A model generated the notes under the pieces. The model was not told the DNA's origin. It ran no database searches and saw only the letters and a list, made by a program, of their open reading frames with translations. 64,000 bases of DNA. It comes from a virus. Made by a program: the position numbers and the translations under genes. Where the stretch lies: the IMG/VR virus record IMGVR_UViG_3300023184_003237, positions 1 through 64,000 of that record; one strand, 5' to 3'. This document shows, piece after piece, positions 44,980 through 53,478 of this stretch (position 1 is the first letter of the stretch; every line of letters begins with the position of its first letter).

Positions 44980-46257
44980 ATGCAAGATACACTCGTAGTA
45001 GAAAATTTAGTTAAACACGGTAAACATTTTTGTGTATTACCCTGGGTGCATTTTCATTCATGGCCCGACGGAAGAGTAATGCCCTGTTGTATAGCAGATA
45101 GCAATATGCCAGTGGCAGATATTAAAAACGATGAGTCTATTATTCAAATGATGAATAGTGAAGATTACAAGAAAATGCGTACAGCAATGCTTAGTGATGA
45201 GCCAGTAGAAGCCTGCAAACGTTGCTATGACTTAGAGTTAATGGGTACATGGACAATGCGTCAAAGTCATAACAAACGTAGAGGACTTGAATATGTTGAT
45301 ATGATTGCAAAGAACACATCAGATGATGGAACTCTTTCTGAATTTCAAATGAAGTATATGGATTTGCGTTTTAGTAATATGTGTAACATGAAATGTCGCA
45401 GTTGCGGACCAGGGTGTAGTAGTCTTTGGGCACAAGAGTTTGTGGATGAACGCGGCGTTGATACATATGAAAAATATTTCAATACCAAAAAGGTTGTAAT
45501 TAATTCAGCAGAAGAAATGGGGTTTATGAACAAACTTAAACCTTATTTAAAAGATGTATTAGAAGTTTATTTTGCAGGTGGAGAAATTATTATTACTCCG
45601 GAACATTATGAATGTTTAGATTATTGGATTGAAAATGGTTTAACAGATCAAGTTGAATTAACTTACACAACAAACTTTAGTTCATTAAAATACAAAGATA
45701 AAGATTTAATTGGTTACTGGAAAAAGTTCCCACAATTAAAAATATGGGCTAGTTTAGATGCTGAAGGCGATGTAGCAGAAGCAATCAGAAAAGGAACAGA
45801 CTGGAAACGAATTGTTAAAAATATCAAATCCTTAAAGGAGCAAGTTCCACATGCACAATTTCAAATAACGCCAACTATTAGTATTTGGAATGTATTTGAT
45901 TTTCCTGATTTCTTTGATTATATGGTTAAAGAAGGATTCATTGATGACAAAACATCTAGTCCTAGATTCAATTTAGCAACCAACCCATGGTATGCAAATA
46001 TTATGATTTTACCTAAGCATGTCAAACGCAGATTGGTTGAATTATATCGTGTATATGCCAATAGGTATGAGAATGTAAATGATGAGATATATCATGGTTT
46101 TAAAATGATTATTTACAATTTACATGTTGGAGAAGAAAACAAAGGTGGGATAATAGAATTTAAACAATTTAATGATGAATTAGATGAATTTAGAAATGAA
46201 AAATTAGTTGATATTATACCAGAATTAAAAGAGGTTTATGAATGGGCAGAAAGTTAA
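44980..46257 (+). CDS. Twitch-domain radical SAM protein 4
   Basis: The 425-residue protein shows HFCVLPWVHFHSWPDGRVMP, then CC, and ACKRCYDLELMG in the twitch domain. The SAM motif MCNMKCRSC has C135, C139 and C142. The glycine motif is YFAGGEIIITPEHY, so GGEP reads GGEI, a departure from the other copies in a loop that normally contacts SAM. The middle motif MCNMKC also differs from the usual CNFKC. A further Cys follows (GPGCSSLW). It overlaps the next gene by 16 bases. It is a third paralogue of the same phage family; its altered motif might mean a different reaction or weakened activity. The substrate is unknown. Confidence 0.78.
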   Translation: MQDTLVVENLVKHGKHFCVLPWVHFHSWPDGRVMPCCIADSNMPVADIKNDESIIQMMNSEDYKKMRTAMLSDEPVEACKRCYDLELMGTWTMRQSHNKRRGLEYVDMIAKNTSDDGTLSEFQMKYMDLRFSNMCNMKCRSCGPGCSSLWAQEFVDERGVDTYEKYFNTKKVVINSAEEMGFMNKLKPYLKDVLEVYFAGGEIIITPEHYECLDYWIENGLTDQVELTYTTNFSSLKYKDKDLIGYWKKFPQLKIWASLDAEGDVAEAIRKGTDWKRIVKNIKSLKEQVPHAQFQITPTISIWNVFDFPDFFDYMVKEGFIDDKTSSPRFNLATNPWYANIMILPKHVKRRLVELYRVYANRYENVNDEIYHGFKMIIYNLHVGEENKGGIIEFKQFNDELDEFRNEKLVDIIPELKEVYEWAES

Positions 46258-47216
46258 TAGCAATCGAGGCCCCTGAGCCTTATCTTGCCATTACATGGCA
46301 GGTTAACAATTATTGCAATTTCAAATGCAGTTATTGTAATCCGGGTAATTGGGGAGGAACTGATATTAATGATGGGAATACAGATTTATATATTCGTAAC
46401 TTAGAAACAATTATTAATCGTTATAAAGCAGTTGGATATAAGAACTTTAAGTTTTTCTTTAGCGGCGGCGAACCCACCGCATGGCGTAATTTTATCCCAA
46501 TCTGTGAATGGTTATATAAAGAATTACCACAAGCTACACTAGCTGTTAATACAAATTTAAGTCGTCCATTAAAATGGTGGGAAAAGAATCATTATCTATT
46601 TGATGATATAGTGGCTAGCTTCCATGTTGAGTTTGCAGACAAACAACGCTATGAAGAAAACAGTATATTCTTATGTGATAAAGTAAATTATTTAGCCACT
46701 AAGATGCTATTACATGAAGAAAGATTCTGGGAAGTAGTAGAGTACGGAAAGCATTTAAAAACAGTAATGCCCAATTACTTTTTAGAGTGGACACCGTTGT
46801 TCGATGAGATGAGTGTAAATGCAGGGCCCTGGACATACAAAGACCCTGCAAAGACTCAATTTATTAATGAATGTACAAGTGAACATCAGCAAACTAAAAC
46901 AAAACCAGATAAAAGAACTAACTACACCGTTAGCTATAATAAATATAACGATGGTCACAGTGAAGTATGTAACAGTAATGAAATAATTGTTGCTGGAAAC
47001 AACTTCTTTAAAGGATGGAATTGTAATGTAGGTGATGCTATTTTTATTAATCCTGTTGGTGACATGAGTTTAGCAAGCTGTGGCATGGGAGGATATGTTG
47101 GTCATATATTAAAAGATATTTCTCGTGCCGGCCCAAAACAGATAGTATGTAAAAAAGAACATTGCCATTGTGGCACAGATATTATAATCCCTAAATTTAT
47201 AGAAGAAAAAATTTAA
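46242..47216 (+). CDS. Radical SAM protein 5, with C-terminal SPASM-like Cys region
   Basis: The 324-residue protein has the SAM motif YCNFKCSYC (C25, C29, C32) almost at its start, so it lacks the N-terminal twitch domain of its neighbours. FFSGGEPTAWRNF carries GGEP. The Cys-rich end (GWNCNVGDAIFINPVGDMSL, ASCGMGG, CKKEHCHCGTD) is spaced like a SPASM/twitch domain for an auxiliary iron-sulphur cluster. SPASM proteins often modify peptides, but no precursor peptide gene was recognised next to it. It overlaps the preceding gene by 16 bases and stops two bases before the next one. Its different domain order suggests it performs a separate step from the four upstream. Confidence 0.78.
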   Translation: MGRKLIAIEAPEPYLAITWQVNNYCNFKCSYCNPGNWGGTDINDGNTDLYIRNLETIINRYKAVGYKNFKFFFSGGEPTAWRNFIPICEWLYKELPQATLAVNTNLSRPLKWWEKNHYLFDDIVASFHVEFADKQRYEENSIFLCDKVNYLATKMLLHEERFWEVVEYGKHLKTVMPNYFLEWTPLFDEMSVNAGPWTYKDPAKTQFINECTSEHQQTKTKPDKRTNYTVSYNKYNDGHSEVCNSNEIIVAGNNFFKGWNCNVGDAIFINPVGDMSLASCGMGGYVGHILKDISRAGPKQIVCKKEHCHCGTDIIIPKFIEEKI

Positions 47217-47218
47217 TT

Positions 47219-48538
47219 ATGTCACTACTTATTAACCCCCCTATTAAAGTTGTATATAGTTGGATAGGGCCGCGAGGCCCCATAGTTAATACAGAATTGC
47301 CAAATGTGTTATCTTTTGCATGTGTAGCTGAAGGTGCACAAACCACTTCACATAATTTTTGGTCTGATGATTTGTGGTGGAGAGTATTTCATAAAAATAA
47401 AGATTACACGCTTGCTCCTACATGGGATATTAGTCCAGATGAATACTTTATATATCCATATACATTGACTTGGCGAATAGATTTTAAAAATTATTTTTAT
47501 GGTAATTCCGGACTTTTTGAATTTTCTCATACCCCTCCTTCAGTTATACACAGTGTTCGGTTTGGTAAAGGATATTTTTTAATAGATTGCACTGCTGAAG
47601 CCTGGGTTAAACCAAATCAGATACATGCAATGCATTCATATTTTTCTCATTTTAATAAAATACCAATGGGAAAAATTATATATTTAAATGGGTGTATGAA
47701 TTCAGAAAAGTTGTACAATGATTGGTGTGATAATAATGAAATACCAAATGACAGTAAATATAGAATGATTATGATTTCGTTGCCTATATCACAATCAACA
47801 GTAGCTTCACACATATTTACAGTTCCAAATCCTGAATATAATACTGAAGTTGTTCCAGAAAAGTTATTTTTATGTTGGAATAGAAGATTCCGATTACATA
47901 GAAGTATACTTGCATTGGGATTAGAAAAGGAAAATTTAATAAATAGAAGTTATTATAGCATGGGAAAAGTGGATCCAGAATCGCTTTTGCCATTTGCTGA
48001 TACAATAGATCCAAACTGGATACAGGGAACGTCCATTGACCCACTAGATATTTTTAAATTTACACAAAAATTACCATTAATTCTTGATGACGAAACAGAT
48101 ATTAGAAGAATGTGCGGAGATCATGATGCGGCTGCAAGACCATTTTATCAAAATAGTTTGGTAAGTATAATAACTGAAACTAATTTTGATATGGATGAAT
48201 TAACATTAACTGAAAAATCATTTAAACCGTTTAAAGAAAAACATCCATTTATTATAGTAGGGGTTAATGGAGCATTAAAGTCTATGCGTGAATTTGAATT
48301 TATGACATTTGGTGAATTTTGGGATGAAAGTTATGATGAAGAACCAGATCCAATTACCAGAATGAGAAAAATTATTAAAGTTTGCAAATATATAGGTTCC
48401 TGGGATAATGAAAAGATACTTGATTTTAAACGTAAAGTAAAACCAATATTGGAACATAATTATAATATGGTGAAAATAGATTTGGCTAAAAAAACCGCTG
48501 ACATCATTAAAAACAAAATTAAAAGGATAGCGCAATGA
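47219..48538 (+). CDS. Glycosyltransferase-like protein, copy 1 of a three-copy domain
   Basis: The 439-residue protein ends with a domain of about 250 residues found twice more in this island (52329 and 53479 genes). Landmarks: KLFLCWNRRFRLHRSILALG, NSLVSIITETNFDMDELTLT, EKSFKPFKEKHPFIIVG, then DESYDEEPDPITRMR and KPILEHNYNMVKIDL. The 'tEKtfKpi..khPFI..G' block resembles the sugar-nucleotide loop of exostosin/fucosyltransferase-type GT-B enzymes, which is why I call it glycosyltransferase-like; the class is uncertain. The first 200 residues (VYSWIGPRGPIVNTELPNVL, DDLWWRVFHKNKDY) are unique to this copy. No signal peptide or membrane segment was seen. It overlaps the epimerase gene by four bases. 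Confidence 0.5.
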   Translation: MSLLINPPIKVVYSWIGPRGPIVNTELPNVLSFACVAEGAQTTSHNFWSDDLWWRVFHKNKDYTLAPTWDISPDEYFIYPYTLTWRIDFKNYFYGNSGLFEFSHTPPSVIHSVRFGKGYFLIDCTAEAWVKPNQIHAMHSYFSHFNKIPMGKIIYLNGCMNSEKLYNDWCDNNEIPNDSKYRMIMISLPISQSTVASHIFTVPNPEYNTEVVPEKLFLCWNRRFRLHRSILALGLEKENLINRSYYSMGKVDPESLLPFADTIDPNWIQGTSIDPLDIFKFTQKLPLILDDETDIRRMCGDHDAAARPFYQNSLVSIITETNFDMDELTLTEKSFKPFKEKHPFIIVGVNGALKSMREFEFMTFGEFWDESYDEEPDPITRMRKIIKVCKYIGSWDNEKILDFKRKVKPILEHNYNMVKIDLAKKTADIIKNKIKRIAQ

Positions 48539-49509
48539 AGAAAATATTAGTATGCGGAGCCGGCGGTTTTATTGGGTCGCACTTAATTGAAAGTTTAAAA
48601 AAACAAGGTCATTATATAATTGGAGCAGATTTAAAACATCCATTATATGATAACAATATTGCAGATGAGTTTTACATTATGGATTTACGTAATCAACTTA
48701 ATGTAGAAAAACTAATAACAAGTGATATTGATGAAATATATCAACTTGCGGCTGACATGGGCGGCGCCGGGTATATTTTTACCGGGGAGCATGATGCAGA
48801 TATAATGCATAATTCCGCAATGATTAATTTAAACATATTGCATGAAATGCAAAAGAAAAACGTAAAGAATATTTTCTATTCCAGTAGCGCATGTATGTAC
48901 CCTGAACACAATCAAACAGATCCTAGTAATCCGTTACTAAGTGAAGAAAGTGCATATCCAGCTGCACCTGATAGTGAGTACGGTTGGGAAAAATTATTTA
49001 GCGAAAGATTATATATGTCTTACGCACGTAATTACGGTATGCGAGTACGTATTGCACGTTTTCATAATATATTTGGACCTAAAGGTAGCTGGAACAATGG
49101 CAAAGAAAAATCTCCAGCAGCATTATGTCGGAAGATAGCGATGTGTAAAGATCACGGTGTAATAGATGTATGGGGTCCGGGTAATCAGACACGTAGTTTT
49201 TTATATATTGATGAATGTATAGAGGGTATGCAACGTATTATGGCTAGCGAATGTGAAGTACCCTTAAATTTAGGTAGTGAACGCATGATAAGTATTAACA
49301 ACCTTGTTTTTTTAATTGCTAAATTAGTAAACAAGAGTATAGCAATAAACAATGTAGATGGTCCAATGGGCGTCAGAGGCAGGACCAGCCATAATAAATT
49401 AATTAAAGAAATGATTAATTGGACGCCGGGCGAGAATTTAGAATATGGATTATTACAAACATATAACTGGATTGTTACGCAAATCGAATCAAACAAAAAG
49501 GATTATTAA
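48535..49509 (+). CDS. GDP-mannose 3,5-epimerase-like NAD-dependent sugar epimerase
   Basis: The 324-residue short-chain dehydrogenase/epimerase begins KILVCGAGGFIGSHL (NAD-binding GxxGxxG). The family-specific features of GDP-mannose 3,5-epimerase are all here: ADMGGAGYIFTGEHDADIMH, SSSACMYPE with C120, YGWEKLFSERLY with Y149 and K153, RFHNIFGPKG and SPAALCRKIA. The enzyme converts GDP-D-mannose to GDP-L-galactose or GDP-L-gulose in the cytoplasm by two epimerisations using bound NAD. Length matches bacterial members. It overlaps the transferase-like gene upstream by four bases and the SGNH-like gene downstream by one base. In context it should supply an L-sugar donor to the transferase-like proteins around it. 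Related 4,6-dehydratases lack the Cys motif, so this call is fairly secure. Confidence 0.82.
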   Translation: MKKILVCGAGGFIGSHLIESLKKQGHYIIGADLKHPLYDNNIADEFYIMDLRNQLNVEKLITSDIDEIYQLAADMGGAGYIFTGEHDADIMHNSAMINLNILHEMQKKNVKNIFYSSSACMYPEHNQTDPSNPLLSEESAYPAAPDSEYGWEKLFSERLYMSYARNYGMRVRIARFHNIFGPKGSWNNGKEKSPAALCRKIAMCKDHGVIDVWGPGNQTRSFLYIDECIEGMQRIMASECEVPLNLGSERMISINNLVFLIAKLVNKSIAINNVDGPMGVRGRTSHNKLIKEMINWTPGENLEYGLLQTYNWIVTQIESNKKDY

Positions 49510-50411
49510 TGACAAAATACATAATAGGGTTAGGTTGCAGCTGGACACAAGGCGAGGGAGGATACCCTGAACAAGTTTGGAAAGATCATGGTGGAAGAGT
49601 TCAAGTAAGGGGACGGGATGATTACTATTTACGTGCAATTGAACATGAAAACAGTTGGGTAAATGTCTTATGCCGTGATCATTTTACTGATCATATTCCT
49701 ATAAATTTGGGTGCTAGAGGAATAGGTAATAGAGGTGCAGTACATCAATTGCACTTCTGTGATAAGGTAGATTTTAATAATAGTACTGGTATTATTGTTT
49801 TAATGATGAGCGGATTTGAACGTTTTGATTTCTTTGCTCAACGACTAAGACGAACATCAATGGCAGGACAAGCACTTGCACCCGATGATTTTTATTCTAC
49901 TGGGGAGTATACGCATTACAAATGGAGAACAATGTGGCCGTCAGTGGGACATGGCGGTGGTGAACAAGAACTATGGAAAATATATGCTACACAGTTGTGG
50001 AGCGAACAATTTGTTGCAAGTGAACAAATGATGGCATTATTAGATTTACAAACATTTGCCAAGGCATATGGATATAAAGTAGTAGTAGCTAATGCATTTA
50101 ATCAACATGACAGGTCACAAAAATCAAATGATTATCTTAAGGAACATGCTGGCTACCTTGCAGATAAATTTGATTGGGAAAATTCTTATTTACATAATAC
50201 TACATCATATACAGCATTTATGCAGAAACTTGTAGAATTAGATGGATTAATGAAACCAGACGAATGGGGAGGATACTATTCGTTTTATAGTAAAAGAGAT
50301 TGGCCCGCTAAATACTTGACAAATTGTGAGGGCGCACACCCAACCATAGAAGGATACAAAGTGATCGGTAAAGAACTTGCCGATTTTATAAAATTACGTA
50401 ACTATGCCTAA
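49509..50411 (+). CDS. SGNH/GDSL-hydrolase-like protein A
   Basis: The 300-residue protein begins KYIIGLGCSWTQGEG, with S11 in the position of the SGNH nucleophile. NLGARGIGNRGAVHQL supplies a block-II-like Gly and an Asn. The final block reads NCEGAHPTIEGYKVIG, with E274-x-x-H277 in place of the usual DxxH. Members of this fold remove or transfer acetyl and other acyl groups on sugars and lipids; the sequence suggests a sugar O-acyl esterase or transferase here, which is inference. It overlaps the epimerase by one base and the B12-type radical SAM gene by eight. No signal peptide was seen, so it acts in the cytoplasm or in the virion. Confidence 0.6.
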   Translation: MTKYIIGLGCSWTQGEGGYPEQVWKDHGGRVQVRGRDDYYLRAIEHENSWVNVLCRDHFTDHIPINLGARGIGNRGAVHQLHFCDKVDFNNSTGIIVLMMSGFERFDFFAQRLRRTSMAGQALAPDDFYSTGEYTHYKWRTMWPSVGHGGGEQELWKIYATQLWSEQFVASEQMMALLDLQTFAKAYGYKVVVANAFNQHDRSQKSNDYLKEHAGYLADKFDWENSYLHNTTSYTAFMQKLVELDGLMKPDEWGGYYSFYSKRDWPAKYLTNCEGAHPTIEGYKVIGKELADFIKLRNYA

Positions 50412-52332
50412 AAAAATAATTAGTTTTGTTAACCCAAATTTTCAGCAAGGTCCCAAGGAGTTTAATGCTTATTACTTACCTTATACTCCTGCTATAATTT
50501 GGTGTTATGCTAATCAATTCACAGAAATATCCAATGCTTATGAGTTAGGAGAATTCATATGGCGCCGGGATAATATTGAGGAAATAGTAGAAATTCTACG
50601 ACATAGTGATATAGTTGGGTTTAGTACATACATATGGAATCGTAGTTATAATGCAGTACTAGCCAGAGAACTTAAAAAAGCCAATCCAAACATTTTTATT
50701 GTTGGAGGCGGGCCTGAATATCCAATAGAAAAACTTAATTTTTTTGTTAATCATCCCTTTTTAGATATATGTGTTAAATCAGAGGGCGAAATATCATTTA
50801 AGAATATATTAGTAGAACATTTAAAAGACAACCCTGACTATGCTTCTATTAAAGGATTATTAATAAACAACGATAGTAAGACAATAGACACTGGGGATAG
50901 CGTTCGCATTGATGATTTAGATGTTATTCCTAGTCCATACTTAACAGGGGTGTTTGATAAATTAATGAGTAAACACCCTGAAATAAGATGGAATGCAACG
51001 TTAGAAACTAATCGAGGATGTCCCTATGCTTGCACCTTCTGTGACTGGGGAAGTCTTACATATAATAAAGTTAAAAAGTTTGACCTAAATAGAGTATTCC
51101 ATGAATTAGAATGGATAGGAAAAAACAAATGTGATTTTGTAAGTATAACTGATGCAAACTTTGGTATTTTCCCAGAACGTGATAATATCATTGCGGATAA
51201 ATTGATTGCAGTACAAAAAGAATATGATAACCCTAAAGCATATACTATTAGTTGGGCAAAAAATCAAAAACGTGAAATTGTAGACATTGTTAAAAAACTT
51301 ATATATGAGGGTGGGGCTAAGATAGGATTAAACTTATCTGTTCAAACAATGGATGAGAATGTGCTTGATATAATTAAACGTAAAAATTTAGGCACAAATG
51401 CAATTGAAGAAGTATTTGCTATGTGTGAAGAAAATAATATTCCACTTTATACTGAATTAATTCTGGGCCTGCCGGGAGAATCGTTAGCATCATGGAAAGA
51501 TAACTTTTATCAATTATATAAAGCAGGTAATCACACTGGCATAACTATCTATCAAGCACAATTGCTTGAAAATGCTGAAATGAATTTATTACAACGTAAG
51601 CTATACAAACTTGAAGGCAGGATAGTATATGATTATCTTGTGGGTACTTATAATGAGCATGAACTTCAAGAAGGGGTAGAAGTAGTTGTATCTACTAAAG
51701 ATTTACCTGCGGATAAAATGATAGATGCTCAAATATTCAGTTGGTTTCAAAACACCTTTCATATTAATGGTATGACAAACTATATTAGTAGATTTTTGCG
51801 TAAGTATAAAAATATAGAATATGAAGTTTTTTATGAACAGTTATTAGAACATATTGAGCGTGATCCATGGTTTAATAGTGAAATGGAACGTATTAGAGAA
51901 CATTATAGCAATTGGAGCAAGCATGGTAGAATTGATCATATACCTATTCAAGGTATGGAAATACATGGATGGAATTTAATTCATAGCACATTGATTAATA
52001 TACATAGTGAGGGTAAACATAATCATGTATTTGAAATGATTGATGAATTTCTTAAAGAAAATTTTGAAATTCCAAAAGATATACACAATGAACTTATGTT
52101 GTTTCAAAAAAAGTTTTTGGTAGATTACACTGGAATTAGTCTATACCCGCAAACAATAAATTTTAAATATGACCTATTAGGCTATATTCAAAATGGAACA
52201 GAATTAGTTAAAGATAGTACATATTATTTTGATTTTCCTGAGGATAAAGATATGAGTTTAGCAAGATTTTGTGAACAAATATTCTTTGCTAGAAGAAGAA
52301 ATTTTGGTAAGGCGTGGATTACTAAATTATGA
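50404..52332 (+). CDS. B12-binding-type radical SAM protein A
   Basis: The 642-residue protein has an N-terminal Rossmann-like region (DIVGFSTYIWNRSYN, IFIVGGGPEYPIEK, FLDICVKSEGEISFKNI) with the order of a cobalamin-binding domain. RGCPYACTFCDWG follows, with C206, C210 and C213 of the radical SAM site. Later are ELILGLPGESLASWKDNF and a long C-terminal region (residues ~400-642) of unknown fold. B12-dependent radical SAM enzymes typically methylate unreactive carbons or rearrange rings; the substrate is unknown. The DxHxxG base that grips cobalamin is not obvious, so some members of this class work without B12 and this may be one. Overlaps its neighbours by eight and four bases. Confidence 0.75.
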   Translation: MPKKIISFVNPNFQQGPKEFNAYYLPYTPAIIWCYANQFTEISNAYELGEFIWRRDNIEEIVEILRHSDIVGFSTYIWNRSYNAVLARELKKANPNIFIVGGGPEYPIEKLNFFVNHPFLDICVKSEGEISFKNILVEHLKDNPDYASIKGLLINNDSKTIDTGDSVRIDDLDVIPSPYLTGVFDKLMSKHPEIRWNATLETNRGCPYACTFCDWGSLTYNKVKKFDLNRVFHELEWIGKNKCDFVSITDANFGIFPERDNIIADKLIAVQKEYDNPKAYTISWAKNQKREIVDIVKKLIYEGGAKIGLNLSVQTMDENVLDIIKRKNLGTNAIEEVFAMCEENNIPLYTELILGLPGESLASWKDNFYQLYKAGNHTGITIYQAQLLENAEMNLLQRKLYKLEGRIVYDYLVGTYNEHELQEGVEVVVSTKDLPADKMIDAQIFSWFQNTFHINGMTNYISRFLRKYKNIEYEVFYEQLLEHIERDPWFNSEMERIREHYSNWSKHGRIDHIPIQGMEIHGWNLIHSTLINIHSEGKHNHVFEMIDEFLKENFEIPKDIHNELMLFQKKFLVDYTGISLYPQTINFKYDLLGYIQNGTELVKDSTYYFDFPEDKDMSLARFCEQIFFARRRNFGKAWITKL

Positions 52333-53462
52333 ATTTAAGTCAAATCGTACAACACGATACGAATAATAAAAAAATTATTGTTGCTACTAGATACTTAGAT
52401 AATTTTATTTTAACCGATGAAAATTATAGTACTATTGCAGATTGTATAAACTCAATCTATTCTATTAATAATAATCTATCAATACAATTTGATTGTGCAG
52501 GAGAAGGGTTACCATTACGTGGATTGCTATCAACAGATCAAATTGTTAGACTATTAGTAAAAAATTTTGATATCAATTTAGATAATATTACCTTTTTATC
52601 CGGAAGCATCGAATGTGAAGAAAATCATAGATATTATTTAAAACATTGTGCTACTTTTAATTTAATTCCGTTACAAGTGATATTTAATAATGCTTATGAA
52701 TATCATGCTAGAGATAAAATACAACAAAATTTAGATTTTTATACAAACATTTTGATAAGAAATGTGTCTATAAAAAAGAAAAAATTTCTTTGTTTTAATA
52801 GAAGACCTGCATATCATAGATTATATATAATTGCTGAAGCAATAAAACGCAATTTGTTAGATGATGCTTATTTTTCAATGTATCTCAATGCAAATGAATC
52901 AGATAATATAACAGCAGAGGCTGATGCCAAAATGCCACCAATATCTCACATGCATATGTTGATGCCAATGTTAGCAGCAGACGTTGAAAAAACAATATTG
53001 TCTAATATAGATAAATTTCCAATGAGATTATCATTAAGTATAAGTGACCCGCACGGTCTTATACATGATTCACATTTGTATAATAATTCATATTTTGGTA
53101 TAGTAACTGAAACAAAGTTTTTTGCTGACACGAAAGATATGGACATATTAAAAAATGATATGCAATTAGATTGCATATTTTTTAGTGAAAAAACATTTAA
53201 ATTTATTTCCGGAAAATTGCCCTTTGTATTAGTTGGATTCCCTAATTCTCTTAAGGTACTCAGAGAAAGAGGATACAAAACGTTCCATCCTTTTATAAAT
53301 GAAAGTTATGATTCTATTGAAAATGATGAAGAACGATTAAAAGCTATTATGAATGAAATTGAAAGACTGTATAATTATACAGATGATGAATTTTTAGAAT
53401 TTGAAAATAATGTATTACCAATGGTTGAATATAATTTTAAAAAATTAATGATGTTAAGATAA
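52329..53462 (+). CDS. Glycosyltransferase-like protein, copy 2 of a three-copy domain
   Basis: The 377-residue protein consists almost wholly of the repeated domain: ITFLSGSIECEENHRYYLKH, KKKFLCFNRRPAYHRLYIIA, SYFGIVTETKFFADTKD, SEKTFKFISGKLPFVLVG, YKTFHPFINESYDSIENDEE and VLPMVEYNFKKLM. It is thus the stand-alone form of the domain fused in the next gene. The putative donor loop is 'EKTfKfi..k.PFvlvG', as in copy 1. Proposed role: sugar transfer, unproven. It overlaps the radical SAM gene before it by four bases and ends 16 bases before the fused dehydrogenase gene, where a TAAATA occurs. Confidence 0.5.
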   Translation: MNLSQIVQHDTNNKKIIVATRYLDNFILTDENYSTIADCINSIYSINNNLSIQFDCAGEGLPLRGLLSTDQIVRLLVKNFDINLDNITFLSGSIECEENHRYYLKHCATFNLIPLQVIFNNAYEYHARDKIQQNLDFYTNILIRNVSIKKKKFLCFNRRPAYHRLYIIAEAIKRNLLDDAYFSMYLNANESDNITAEADAKMPPISHMHMLMPMLAADVEKTILSNIDKFPMRLSLSISDPHGLIHDSHLYNNSYFGIVTETKFFADTKDMDILKNDMQLDCIFFSEKTFKFISGKLPFVLVGFPNSLKVLRERGYKTFHPFINESYDSIENDEERLKAIMNEIERLYNYTDDEFLEFENNVLPMVEYNFKKLMMLR

Positions 53463-53467
53463 AAGCG

Positions 53468-53473
53468 TAAATA
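53468..53473 (+). promoter_or_regulatory. TAAATA element just before the dehydrogenase-fusion gene
   Basis: GCGTAAATAATC ends five bases before the ATG at 53479, and no ribosome site is visible. Transcription from it would start at or inside the start codon, so it is either a chance hit or would give a leaderless mRNA. Confidence 0.25.
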
Positions 53474-53478
53474 ATCAT

